A DNA stretch of 64,000 bases from Dorea sp. 5-2 (lineage in GTDB: Bacteria > Bacillota > Clostridia > Lachnospirales > Lachnospiraceae). The position numbers were made by a program, and so were the translations under genes. How positions within the stretch are numbered: the stretch's first letter is position 1; each line of letters opens with the position of its first letter. Shown piece by piece: positions 34,143 to 42,109 of this stretch. Under the pieces are notes generated by a model, which made no database searches, was not told where the DNA came from, and saw nothing but the letters and a program-made list of their open reading frames with translations. The DNA lies in the NCBI RefSeq assembly GCF_000403455.2, contig NZ_KE159748.1, positions 345,161 to 409,160 on the forward strand, given 5' to 3'.

Positions 34143-34500
34143 TACATGGAAAAAGACATTGAACGGAAAGAGTAGCAGGCAATGAAACCGACAGAGAGAA
34201 GCTGCCGCCGGCTGAAAGCAGCTTTGGGGAAGAAGGACTGTGAAGTGCGTCCGGGAGTCGATCCGGCGAAGGGATACGAGTCTTTGTAGCCGGATACGGG
34301 TTTACACACGTTATGTGTATCAGAGCGGAGAATTAAGATGGATTTTCAGGCTGATTATTTTGGCGGGATGCGGATAAGACATCAGGAGTTCTCTATGAGA
34401 GTGGAACCGCGGAGTGATGCTTCGTCTCTTGAAACCATAGTATGTGGGGAAACTGCCGGCGGCAGGTTCTTCATATGGCGGAGAGGGGCGGAGCTTTTTT
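34143..34500 (+). promoter_or_regulatory. Cysteine-specific T-box leader
   Basis: A ~360-nt leader between promoter and cysE. It has the T-box core GTGGAACCGCGG (34401-34412), a Stem-I-like AGAGAGAAG region near 34195 and a UGC cysteine codon in GAAGTGCGTCC as candidate specifier. The UGGA of the core complements the U73-CCA end expected of tRNA-Cys. The antiterminator competes with a terminator (left arm 34419-34430, right arm 34483-34494). Uncharged tRNA-Cys should allow read-through into cysE and cysS. Confidence 0.88.
34419..34500 (+). terminator. Regulated terminator of the T-box
   Basis: GCTTCGTCTCTT pairs with AGAGGGGCGGAGC (with several G-U pairs), enclosing a CTGCCGGCGGCAG hairpin, and is followed by TTTTTT. 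The left arm directly follows the T-box core, allowing the alternative fold. Confidence 0.8.
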
Positions 34501-34546
34501 GTGGTATGGGAATATATGGAATGGTTCTATCAGGAAGGAGGAATGG

Positions 34547-35266
34547 ATGCATATGGGAATACTATCATATATCAGGCAGGAGATCCAGGTGGTCCGGGAA
34601 CGCGACCCGGCGATCAAGTCGAATCTGGAGGTCTTCTTATATCCAAGCTTCAAGGCGATCCTACATTACCGTGTGGCGCATAAGCTGTATCTTAAGAAGC
34701 ATTATTTCCTCGCACGCTGGATCTCGCAGCGGACAGTCAGGAAGACGGGGATAGAGATACATCCCGGCGCTACGATCGGGAAGGGGTTGTTCATCGACCA
34801 TGGAAGCGGTGTGATCATCGGAGAGACGGCAAAGCTCGGCGATAACGTTACTCTGTACCAGGGGGTGACCCTTGGCGGTACGGGGAAGGAGAAGGGGAAG
34901 CGCCACCCGACCCTCGGCGATAATGTCATGGTGAGCGCCGGTGCGAAGGTATTAGGTTCTTTCAAGATCGGGGAGAATTCCAAGATCGGAGCCGGAAGCG
35001 TGGTGTTAAAGGAAGTGCCTGCGAACTGTACCGTAGTCGGAGTGCCAGGGCGCATCGTGAAGATGGGAGACCAGAAGATCCCGCGCATGGATCTGGATCA
35101 GGTGCATCTGCCGGATCCTATCAGCAACGATATCCGGGAACTGCAGGCAGACAATATCCGGCTGCATAAGCGGCTCATGCAGATGGAGAAGCGTATGAGG
35201 TGTATGCAGACGCAGGAGATAGACGTGCTGGACGAGAAGGCGTCAGGCAAGACGGGATCCGGATAG
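34547..35266 (+). CDS. cysE: Serine O-acetyltransferase
   Basis: About 239 residues. Makes O-acetylserine, the carbon skeleton for cysteine. N-terminal helical SATase segment (…[28 protein letters not shown]…) and left-handed beta-helix hexapeptide repeats with [22 protein letters not shown] and [18 protein letters not shown]-terminal coiled segment (…[19 protein letters not shown]…) extends beyond the core. ATG 34547 lies 5 bp after AAGGAGG; ATG 34553 is an alternative. Controlled by the Cys T-box. Confidence 0.93.
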   Translation: MHMGILSYIRQEIQVVRERDPAIKSNLEVFLYPSFKAILHYRVAHKLYLKKHYFLARWISQRTVRKTGIEIHPGATIGKGLFIDHGSGVIIGETAKLGDNVTLYQGVTLGGTGKEKGKRHPTLGDNVMVSAGAKVLGSFKIGENSKIGAGSVVLKEVPANCTVVGVPGRIVKMGDQKIPRMDLDQVHLPDPISNDIRELQADNIRLHKRLMQMEKRMRCMQTQEIDVLDEKASGKTGSG

Positions 35267-35341
35267 AGAAGATAGATTGAACGGATCAGAGAATAGAGGA
35301 TCAAACAGACCGAGATAAAATGGAAAGGAGAAATAGCAGAA

Positions 35342-36748
35342 ATGAAACTGTATAACACACTGTCCAAGAGAAAAGAAGAATTTGTTCCCCTTGAGGAAGG
35401 AAAGGTCAGGATGTATGTCTGCGGGCCTACCGTTTATAATTTCATCCATATTGGAAATGCAAGGCCGATGATCGTATTTGATACGGTGAGAAGGTATCTG
35501 GAATACAAGGGTTACGACGTGAACTTTGTATCGAATTTCACGGATGTGGATGACAAGATCATCAAGAAAGCGATCGAAGAGGGTGTTTCTTCCGAGGAGA
35601 TTTCAAAGCGTTATATCGCTGAGTGCAAGAAGGATATGGAGGGCATGAATGTGAAGCCTGCCACCACCCATCCGCTTGCCACACAGGAGATCGGCGGGAT
35701 GGTTGAGATGATCCGGACGTTGATCGAGAAGGGATATGCCTATGAGAAGAATGGTACGGTCTATTTCCGCACCCGCCGGTTTGAGGATTATGGGAAATTA
35801 TCCCACAAGAACTTAGACGACCTGCGGTCCGGCGAGCGTTCCCTCCTTGTGACAGGGGAGGATGAGAAGGAGGATCCGTTGGATTTCGTGCTGTGGAAGC
35901 CGAAGAAGGAGGGAGAGCCTTCCTGGGAGTCGCCGTGGAGCGACGGGCGTCCGGGCTGGCATATCGAGTGTTCCGAGATGTCGAAGAAGTATCTGGGCGA
36001 GCAGATCGACATCCATGCGGGAGGCGAGGATCTGGTATTTCCGCATCATGAGAATGAGATTGCCCAGAGCGAGGCGGCGAACGGAAAGGAATTTGCGAAA
36101 TATTGGATGCACAATGCATTTCTGAATATCGACAACCGTAAGATGAGTAAGTCGCTGGGGAACTTCCGCACGGTCCGGGAGATCAGCGAACAGTATGACC
36201 TGCAGGTCCTGCGTTTCTTCATGCTGAGCGCGCACTACAGAAGCCCGCTGAATTTCAGCGCGGATCTGATGGAGGCGTCCAAGAGCGGGCTGGAACGTAT
36301 CGTCAATGCGGCGGATCATCTGAAGTTCCTTATGGGAAATGCGAAGACGGAAGAGATGACAGGGGAAGAGCAGGAGGCATATGCGAAGACGCAGGAGTAT
36401 GTGAAAGCGTTCGAGAATGCTATGGAGGATGATTTTAATACGGCGGATGCGGCGGCAGCCGTTTTCGATCTGGTGAAATATACGAATACGACGGTAAGTG
36501 CAGACAGTTCGAAGGAATATCTGCAGAAGCTCTTCGATCGCCTGGTGAGCCTTACGGACGTACTGGGACTGATCGTGGACCGCAAGGAAGAGATGCTGGA
36601 TGCCGAGATCGAGAAACTGATCGAGGAGCGGCAGGCGGCGCGTAAGGCGAAGGATTTTGCAAGGGCGGACGCGATCCGTGACGAGCTGCTTGAGAAGGGG
36701 ATCATCCTGAAGGACACGAGGGAAGGTGTGCAATGGAAGAGAGCTTAG
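35342..36748 (+). CDS. cysS: Cysteinyl-tRNA synthetase
   Basis: 468-residue class Ia synthetase. CGPTVYNFIHIGNARP contains the zinc-ligand Cys and HIGH-type motif; the remaining zinc-site region GWHIECSEMSKKYLG and KMSKS loop (KMSKSLGNF) are intact. The C-terminal DALR-type helical domain is present. Sits 75 bp after cysE under the shared T-box, matching the tRNA specificity deduced from the leader. Confidence 0.97.
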   Translation: MKLYNTLSKRKEEFVPLEEGKVRMYVCGPTVYNFIHIGNARPMIVFDTVRRYLEYKGYDVNFVSNFTDVDDKIIKKAIEEGVSSEEISKRYIAECKKDMEGMNVKPATTHPLATQEIGGMVEMIRTLIEKGYAYEKNGTVYFRTRRFEDYGKLSHKNLDDLRSGERSLLVTGEDEKEDPLDFVLWKPKKEGEPSWESPWSDGRPGWHIECSEMSKKYLGEQIDIHAGGEDLVFPHHENEIAQSEAANGKEFAKYWMHNAFLNIDNRKMSKSLGNFRTVREISEQYDLQVLRFFMLSAHYRSPLNFSADLMEASKSGLERIVNAADHLKFLMGNAKTEEMTGEEQEAYAKTQEYVKAFENAMEDDFNTADAAAAVFDLVKYTNTTVSADSSKEYLQKLFDRLVSLTDVLGLIVDRKEEMLDAEIEKLIEERQAARKAKDFARADAIRDELLEKGIILKDTREGVQWKRA

Positions 36749-37167
36749 AATACATGCAGGAATTATTTCAGATGCGGGAGGTGGATATCCGGGAATATTC
36801 GCCTCTTGCCCTGGCGTATATCGGAGACGCCGTCTACGATCTGGTCATCCGTTCCCTGGTGCTGAATGAAGGAAACCGGCAGGTACAGAAGATGCATAAG
36901 CAAACGAGCTCCATCGTTCAGGCTTCAGCCCAGGCGCGGGTGGTTACAGCCATCAATGACCTGCTGTCTGAGGAAGAGCATGCGGTATACAAACGGGGAA
37001 GAAACGCCAAGAGTATGTCGCCCGCCAAGAACCAGTCTGTCTCGGATTATCACAAGGCAACCGGGTTCGAGGCTTTGGTGGGGTATCTGTATCTGAAAAA
37101 GGAATGGAAGCGGATGCTCGAGCTGATCAAGGCGGGGCTTGCTGCATTGGAAAGTGATGAAACGTAA
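36733..37167 (+). CDS. mrnC: Mini-ribonuclease III
   Basis: 144 residues consisting of a single RNase III catalytic domain (SPLALAYIGDAVYDLVIR … TGFEALVGYLYL) without a dsRNA-binding domain. Processes 23S rRNA ends in Firmicutes. Overlaps the end of cysS by 16 bp; the same order occurs in Bacillus subtilis. Confidence 0.93.
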   Translation: MEESLEYMQELFQMREVDIREYSPLALAYIGDAVYDLVIRSLVLNEGNRQVQKMHKQTSSIVQASAQARVVTAINDLLSEEEHAVYKRGRNAKSMSPAKNQSVSDYHKATGFEALVGYLYLKKEWKRMLELIKAGLAALESDET

Positions 37168-37198
37168 CATAAAGCAGAGAGGTGTGTCAGAGAAAGAT

Positions 37199-37963
37199 AT
37201 GGAGAAAAATCAAGAGAAGGATATCAAAAAAGACAGGATCGAAGGGCGCAATGCCGTTCTGGAAGCGTTCCGTTCCGGCAAGACGATCGATAAGCTCTTC
37301 GTACTGGACGGCTGTCAGGATGGTTCCGTCCAAAGTATTATACGGGAAGCGAAGAAGCAGGATACTCTTATCCAGTTCGTGGCGAAGGAACGGCTGAACC
37401 AGCTTACGGAGACAGGGAAGCACCAGGGCGTGATCGCTTATGCGGCGGCTTATGCCTATGCCGAGGTGGAGGACATGCTTCGGCTTGCCAGGGACAGGGG
37501 CGAGGCTCCGTTCCTGATCCTTCTGGACGGTATAGAGGATCCCCATAATCTGGGTGCGATCATCCGGACGGCGAATCTGGCGGGAGCCCACGGCGTCATC
37601 ATTCCGAAGAGACGGGCGGTGGGACTTACCGCAACCGTGGCAAAGGCGTCGGCAGGAGCGCTTCATTATACGCCGGTGGCGAAGGTGACGAATCTGACCA
37701 GGACCATGGAAGAACTAAAGAAGCAGGGCTTGTGGTTCGTGTGCGCCGATATGGGCGGAGAGCAGATGTACCGCCTGAACCTGACAGGCCCCATCGGACT
37801 GGTCATCGGGAGCGAGGGGGAAGGCGTAAGCAGGCTGGTGAAGGAGAACTGCGATCTGACGGCAAGCATACCGATGAAAGGGGATATTGATTCGCTGAAT
37901 GCGTCTGTGGCGGCAGGAGTGCTGGCATATGAGATCGTGAGGCAGAGGATCATTTCAAAGTAG
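37199..37963 (+). CDS. rlmB: 23S rRNA (guanosine-2'-O)-methyltransferase RlmB
   Basis: SpoU-type 2'-O-methyltransferase. N-terminal substrate-binding domain (RIEGRNAVLEAFRSGKTIDKL…) and a C-terminal knotted SPOUT fold (DGIEDPHNLGAIIRTANLAGAHGVIIP; GSEGEGVSRLV; IPMKGDIDSLNASVAAGVLAYE). The start is uncertain: ATG 37199, GTG 37184 and ATG 37157 are all in frame; domain similarity begins just after 37199. Operonic with mrnC. Confidence 0.92.
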   Translation: MEKNQEKDIKKDRIEGRNAVLEAFRSGKTIDKLFVLDGCQDGSVQSIIREAKKQDTLIQFVAKERLNQLTETGKHQGVIAYAAAYAYAEVEDMLRLARDRGEAPFLILLDGIEDPHNLGAIIRTANLAGAHGVIIPKRRAVGLTATVAKASAGALHYTPVAKVTNLTRTMEELKKQGLWFVCADMGGEQMYRLNLTGPIGLVIGSEGEGVSRLVKENCDLTASIPMKGDIDSLNASVAAGVLAYEIVRQRIISK

Positions 37964-37965
37964 AT

Positions 37966-38571
37966 ATGGCGAATTATGAGCAGATGACGGATGAACAATT
38001 GATCAGGAAGCTGCGCAGGGGTGATAAGAACATCATTGATTATATTATGGAGAAGTATAAGAATCTGGTGCGCAAGGAGGCAAACGCCATGTACCTGCTT
38101 GGCGGGGAGAATGACGATCTGATCCAGGAGGGGATGATCGGTCTGTTTAAGGCGGTCCAGGATTATGACGCGGAGCTTGAGGCGTCCTTTTTCAGCTTCG
38201 CGAAGCTCTGTATCACCAGACAGATGTATTCTGCGATCGCGGCGTCCAAGCGGAAGAAGCACAGTCCGCTGAATTCCTACATATCACTGTATGAGGCAAA
38301 TGAAGAGCAGGGACCGTTGATGGAGACGATGGCGGCGGGGCATGAGAGTAATCCGGAAGAGCTGTTAGTCAGCCGGGAGTACGCGGAACTGCTTGAGACG
38401 AAGCTGGAAGAGAGCCTGAGCAGCCTTGAGAACCGGGTGCTCTATCTGCATCTTCTGGGGACGGATTACCGGACGATCGCCCGCCTGCTTGATAAGAGCC
38501 CTAAGACCATTGACAATGCGCTTCAGAGGATCAAGGGGAAGGCGGAGAAGATACTCAGGGCAGAAAAATAG
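37966..38571 (+). CDS. sigH: Sporulation sigma factor SigH
   Basis: 201 residues; sigma-70 region 2 (…DDLIQEGMIGLFKAVQDYD…FFSFAKLCITRQMYSAI…) and region 4 HTH (…TDYRTIARLLDKSPKTIDNALQRIKGK…) with the SigH signature. Directs early sporulation and post-exponential genes. It follows rlmB after 2 bp, as in Bacillus except that yacP (NYN nuclease) is absent between them. Confidence 0.93.
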   Translation: MANYEQMTDEQLIRKLRRGDKNIIDYIMEKYKNLVRKEANAMYLLGGENDDLIQEGMIGLFKAVQDYDAELEASFFSFAKLCITRQMYSAIAASKRKKHSPLNSYISLYEANEEQGPLMETMAAGHESNPEELLVSREYAELLETKLEESLSSLENRVLYLHLLGTDYRTIARLLDKSPKTIDNALQRIKGKAEKILRAEK

Positions 38572-38619
38572 AGGCGGCACAGGACGGATAGAAAATTTTG
38601 TCAAAATTCAGAAAAAATG

Positions 38620-38649
38620 TTGACAAGACCGGCTGAGTTAGTGTATAGT
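38620..38649 (+). promoter_or_regulatory. SigA promoter of tRNA-Thr
   Basis: TTGACA, 18-bp spacer, TATAGT, about 25 bp before the tRNA. Confidence 0.7.
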
Positions 38650-38673
38650 ATCAATGTTGCATATCACATGTGT

Positions 38674-38746
38674 GCTGCCTTGGCTCAGTCGGTAGAGCGT
38701 CGCCTTGGTAAGGCGGAGGTCGGCGGTTCGATTCCGCTAGGCAGCT
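38674..38746 (+). tRNA. tRNA-Thr (GGT anticodon)
   Basis: Acceptor arms GCTGCCT (38674-38680) and AGGCAGC (38739-38745) pair perfectly, with discriminator T. The D arm GGCTCAGTCGGTAGAGC, anticodon loop TTGGTAA (anticodon GGT) and T loop GGTTCGATTCC are intact. CCA is not encoded. Single tRNA with its own promoter and terminator. Confidence 0.95.
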
Positions 38747-38760
38747 CTAAGATGTTTGAA

Positions 38761-38808
38761 AATAAAGACTTTTCAAGAAATTATTCTTCGAAAAGTCTTT
38801 ATTTTTAT
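38761..38808 (+). terminator. Terminator after tRNA-Thr
   Basis: AATAAAGACTTTTC and GAAAAGTCTTTATT form a perfect 14-bp stem, followed by TTT-rich sequence. Confidence 0.8.
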
Positions 38809-38911
38809 TCTTCTGTCAGAACCAGTGATTCTTTTCTATCTTCTATCTGTTTTGGGGTAGGGATTTCGTGATTTGGGGACGAAATCCATTTGTCTTGAAA
38901 TTATAAAATTA

Positions 38912-38940
38912 TTGTTTTTCCGGTATTGGTTTGATATAAT
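38912..38940 (+). promoter_or_regulatory. Promoter of the toxin-antitoxin pair
   Basis: TTGTTT, 17-bp spacer, perfect TATAAT, 62 bp before the antitoxin start. Confidence 0.65.
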
Positions 38941-39002
38941 TTAATTGATAATGTATAGAATTATAAAATAGCAATAACTATATTTTAAAAGGATGTGTTT
39001 TT

Positions 39003-39233
39003 ATGGCATATGATACGCTGATCAGAGAAGCGAGAGACCTTCCAGAAGATTTGATAGAGCAGGTAATTGATTTTATGAGATTTTTGAAATACACATCGAA
39101 GAAGGAACAGGCGAAGCCTTCTATAAGTAAGGATGTCGTATTTCGCAGATCGGTAGATCCGTTAGCAGATGAATTTATTTCTATTGCAGAAGATTTTGAC
39201 GAAACACCAGAATGTTTTAAGGAGTATATATAA
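39003..39233 (+). CDS. VapB-type antitoxin (DUF2281-like)
   Basis: 76 residues. The N-terminal helix pair LIREARDLPEDLIEQVIDFMRFLK fits DUF2281-type antitoxins (…LPeeLqeEVlDFieFLk…), and a disordered C-terminal part (…DPLADEFISIAEDFDETPE…) is the likely toxin-neutralising segment. Last base overlaps the toxin start (ATAATG), giving coupled translation. AT-rich compared with its neighbours, which suggests acquisition by transfer. Confidence 0.78.
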   Translation: MAYDTLIREARDLPEDLIEQVIDFMRFLKYTSKKEQAKPSISKDVVFRRSVDPLADEFISIAEDFDETPECFKEYI

Positions 39234-39613
39234 TGTATCTATTGGACACCAATGCCCTGTTATACTTTTTATATGATAGTAAAAAACTTTCAAAAAGAGC
39301 ATCAGATATAATTTACCATAATGATGAAAAAATCAGTGTAAGTATTGTGTCCATGTGGGAAATTGCCATTAAATCAAGCATTGGGAAATTGGAAATTAAA
39401 AGTTCAATTTCTAAGATCGTAGAAACTTGTGAAAAAGAACAATTTGAAATTCTTCCCATAAAACCGTTTCACTTGGACGAAATCGGGCGGCTTCCCACAA
39501 TTCATGGAGACCCATTTGACCGATTGATCATTTCACAGGCAATTTCAGAAAACTTGGTAATTATTACAAAGGACGGAACAATACCGATGTATGATATCAA
39601 GGTTTTATGGTAA
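39233..39613 (+). CDS. PIN-domain toxin, VapC family
   Basis: 126 residues. PIN nuclease with acidic metal ligands in YLLDTNALLYFL (D5), VSMWEIAIKSSIGKL (Glu) and the C-terminal HGDPFDRLIISQA (Asp pair). VapC toxins cleave specific RNAs, often initiator tRNA, when not bound by antitoxin. ORF intact. AT-rich island between tRNA-Thr and a core metabolic gene. Confidence 0.88.
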   Translation: MYLLDTNALLYFLYDSKKLSKRASDIIYHNDEKISVSIVSMWEIAIKSSIGKLEIKSSISKIVETCEKEQFEILPIKPFHLDEIGRLPTIHGDPFDRLIISQAISENLVIITKDGTIPMYDIKVLW

Positions 39614-39634
39614 ATAGAATTGGGGATATATAAG

Positions 39635-39665
39635 GAGCTATCCGATTCAGATAGCTCTTTTTTTC
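39635..39665 (+). terminator. Terminator of the toxin-antitoxin operon
   Basis: GAGCTATC…GATAGCTC stem followed by seven T. Confidence 0.85.
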
Positions 39666-39694
39666 GTATAAAGCAGAACTTTGTACATTGTACC

Positions 39695-39723
39695 TTGAAA
39701 ACATGATATTATCATAGTATAGT
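39695..39723 (+). promoter_or_regulatory. Promoter of the debranching-enzyme gene with internal palindrome
   Basis: TTGAAA, 17-bp spacer, TATAGT. The spacer contains the palindrome ATGATATTATCAT (39703-39715), a possible operator. Confidence 0.55.
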
Positions 39724-39825
39724 TTGAAGTGAAAGGAGCATAGGAACAGGAGCACTAGGGTTTTCAGAAGTTAGGGCAGCTATTGGGGAAAGACGCATGT
39801 TTTATGTCAGAGAGGAGGAACTACT

Positions 39826-41988
39826 ATGAAAGCATACAGCAGTAAGCTTCCAAAGGATTATCAGATATCCATAAGACCGATGGGGGAGATCGCAGGGTAT
39901 CTGGTGCGTCCGGGAATGTTCGATATCAACGGGGTGACGGTGCTGCCAAGCGGGGTGAATTTTACGATTCATACGCATTACGGCACTTCCTGTGAGCTGC
40001 TTCTGTTTCACAGGGGAAAGACGGAGCCCTTCGCGGTGCTTCCCTTTCCGGACGAGTACAAGATCGGGGACGTGTACTCGATGATCGTATTCGGCTTGGA
40101 TATCAGCGAGTTCGAATATGCATACCGTCTGGACGGTCCATATCAGCCGGAGAAAGGGCTCCTGTTCAAGAAGGAGAATGTGATCCTGGATCCTTATGCC
40201 AGGGCGATCGCAGGCTGGCGCGGATGGGGCGACCGGAAAGTGGGCGCTTATCATGCCAGGGTGGTGGAGGATAAGTTTGAATGGGGGGATATGCCCCAAT
40301 CCAATAAGGAAATGTGTGATCTGGTCATCTATGAGCTGCATGTCAGAGGCTTTACGAAGCATCCGTCGTCGGGAGTGAAGCATCGGGGGACATTTGCGGG
40401 ACTGATGGAGAAGATCCCATATCTTAAGGAGCTTGGGATCAATGCGGTGGAGCTGATGCCGATCTTCGAATTCGACGAGATGCGGGATGTGCGCGAGGTG
40501 GACGGGCAGAGGCTTCTGGACTATTGGGGCTACAATCCGGTGGGGTTCTTTGCGCCGAATACCAGTTATGCGGCAACGGAGGAATTCAATCATGAGGGAA
40601 GAGAGTTAAAGGAGCTTATCAAGGCGCTCCATGACAATGGGATCGAGGTGATCCTGGACGTGGTCTTCAACCATACGGCAGAGGGGAATGAGAACGGACC
40701 GTCTTTCTGTTTCAAAGGGATTGACAACAAGGTCTATTACATGCTGACGCCGGACGGTAATTATTATAATTTCAGCGGCTGCGGCAATACACTGAACTGC
40801 AATCACCCGATCGTGAAGCTGTTGATCCTGGAGTGTCTGCGGTACTGGACGGTCAGTTACCGGGTGGACGGATTCCGGTTTGATCTTGCAAGCATCCTTG
40901 GGAGAAATGAGGACGGTTCGCCTATGAATAATCCGCCTCTTCTCCGCAGCCTTTCCTATGATCCGGTCTTAAGCAATGTTAAGCTGATCGCCGAGGCGTG
41001 GGACGCGGGCGGAATGTACCAGGTAGGGAGCTTCCCGGCAAGCCGGCGGTGGGCGGAATGGAACGGAAGATACCGGGATTCTGTCAGAAGCTTTTTGAAA
41101 GGGGAGTGCTGGGAATACAAGAATGCAGCATGGAGCATTTCCGGATCCGGGGATATCTATGGAGGCGTGTTCCCGAATGATTCCAAGAGTTATGCCGGAT
41201 ACAATTCCTGTGTGAATTTTCTGACCTGTCATGACGGCTTTACGCTTTATGACCTGTATTCTTATAATGAGAAGCACAATGAGAAGAACGGCTGGGATAA
41301 TAAGGACGGATCGGATGACAACCGGAGCTGGAACTGCGGGGCAGAAGGAGAGACGGACGATCCGGAGGTGCTTCGGCTCCGCTACCGGATGATCCGCAAT
41401 GCCTGTGCCGTGCTTATGTGCAGCAGGGGGACGCCCATGTTCTTCGCCGGAGATGAATTTGGCAATACCCAGCATGGCAATAATAACTGCTATTGCCAGG
41501 ATAATGAGACTTCCTGGCTAGACTGGGGATTGCTTGAGAAGAATCGGGAATTGTTCGAGTTCTTTCGGTTCATGATCCGGTATCGGAGCAAGCACCCGAT
41601 CATTTGCAAGAAGATGCCGGATGCGGTCTGCGGTATGGAACCGCTCCATGCTCATGACACCAATGCGGATAAGATGACCCTGCCAGAAAATGCAAGGACC
41701 TTTTCTATAAGCTTTGCCGGATATGACAGGGAAAAGGGGAAGGACGATCTGGTGTATGTGTCGGTGAACGCACATTGGGAGGATGTGAGGATCACGCTGC
41801 CTCATTTTGAGAATATGGTGGGTTGGTATCTGAGTGTCAATACGTACGGGGACGGAGAAGGACGTTATTGCTATGAAGAGGGAGAAGAAGTGCGGATAGA
41901 CAGAGAGTTCATCCTGCGCCCGCGGTCAGTGGCGGTATTCGCAGGTCGGAGTATGCAGCAGTCATCTGATTTGCTGCCCGCGGTATAA
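39826..41988 (+). CDS. GlgX-type glycogen debranching enzyme / isoamylase
   Basis: 720-residue GH13 enzyme: N-terminal CBM48/isoamylase-N domain (…GVNFTIHTHYGTSCELLLF…), a GH13 barrel with GFRFDLAS (nucleophile Asp), IAEAWDAGG (acid/base Glu) and CHDGFTLYDLYSYNEKHN, and a C-terminal beta domain. Cleaves alpha-1,6 branches in glycogen or limit dextrins. No signal peptide, so intracellular storage-glycogen use is likely. Strong AGAGGAGGAACTACT site. Confidence 0.88.
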   Translation: MKAYSSKLPKDYQISIRPMGEIAGYLVRPGMFDINGVTVLPSGVNFTIHTHYGTSCELLLFHRGKTEPFAVLPFPDEYKIGDVYSMIVFGLDISEFEYAYRLDGPYQPEKGLLFKKENVILDPYARAIAGWRGWGDRKVGAYHARVVEDKFEWGDMPQSNKEMCDLVIYELHVRGFTKHPSSGVKHRGTFAGLMEKIPYLKELGINAVELMPIFEFDEMRDVREVDGQRLLDYWGYNPVGFFAPNTSYAATEEFNHEGRELKELIKALHDNGIEVILDVVFNHTAEGNENGPSFCFKGIDNKVYYMLTPDGNYYNFSGCGNTLNCNHPIVKLLILECLRYWTVSYRVDGFRFDLASILGRNEDGSPMNNPPLLRSLSYDPVLSNVKLIAEAWDAGGMYQVGSFPASRRWAEWNGRYRDSVRSFLKGECWEYKNAAWSISGSGDIYGGVFPNDSKSYAGYNSCVNFLTCHDGFTLYDLYSYNEKHNEKNGWDNKDGSDDNRSWNCGAEGETDDPEVLRLRYRMIRNACAVLMCSRGTPMFFAGDEFGNTQHGNNNCYCQDNETSWLDWGLLEKNRELFEFFRFMIRYRSKHPIICKKMPDAVCGMEPLHAHDTNADKMTLPENARTFSISFAGYDREKGKDDLVYVSVNAHWEDVRITLPHFENMVGWYLSVNTYGDGEGRYCYEEGEEVRIDREFILRPRSVAVFAGRSMQQSSDLLPAV

Positions 41989-42045
41989 AGTCTGTCTTGT
42001 TTCGCCATATTTTTTATGATAAGATAAGGGACATAATGTATATAA

Positions 42046-42079
42046 ATGCTGCGGTCTGCAGGCTTGCAGGCCGCAGCAT
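42046..42079 (+). other. 15-bp hairpin in the glnS leader
   Basis: ATGCTGCGGTCTGCA pairs with TGCAGGCCGCAGCAT (one G-U pair) around a GGCT loop. It begins ~9 bp after a CATAAT -10-like box and has no T-run, so a 5'-end stabiliser or control element is more likely than a terminator. Confidence 0.55.
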
Positions 42080-42109
42080 ATGAGTATTTAGAAGGAGGAG
42101 TTATGTTAT

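Noticed and set aside
34338..34754. 138-codon ORF across the T-box leader
   Set aside because: Overlaps the T-box core, terminator and the start of cysE in another frame; no protein similarity.
38739..39780. Possible att repeat of the tRNA-Thr 3' end near 39770 (GGGCAGCT)
   Set aside because: Only 7-8 bp match, too short to support an integration site.
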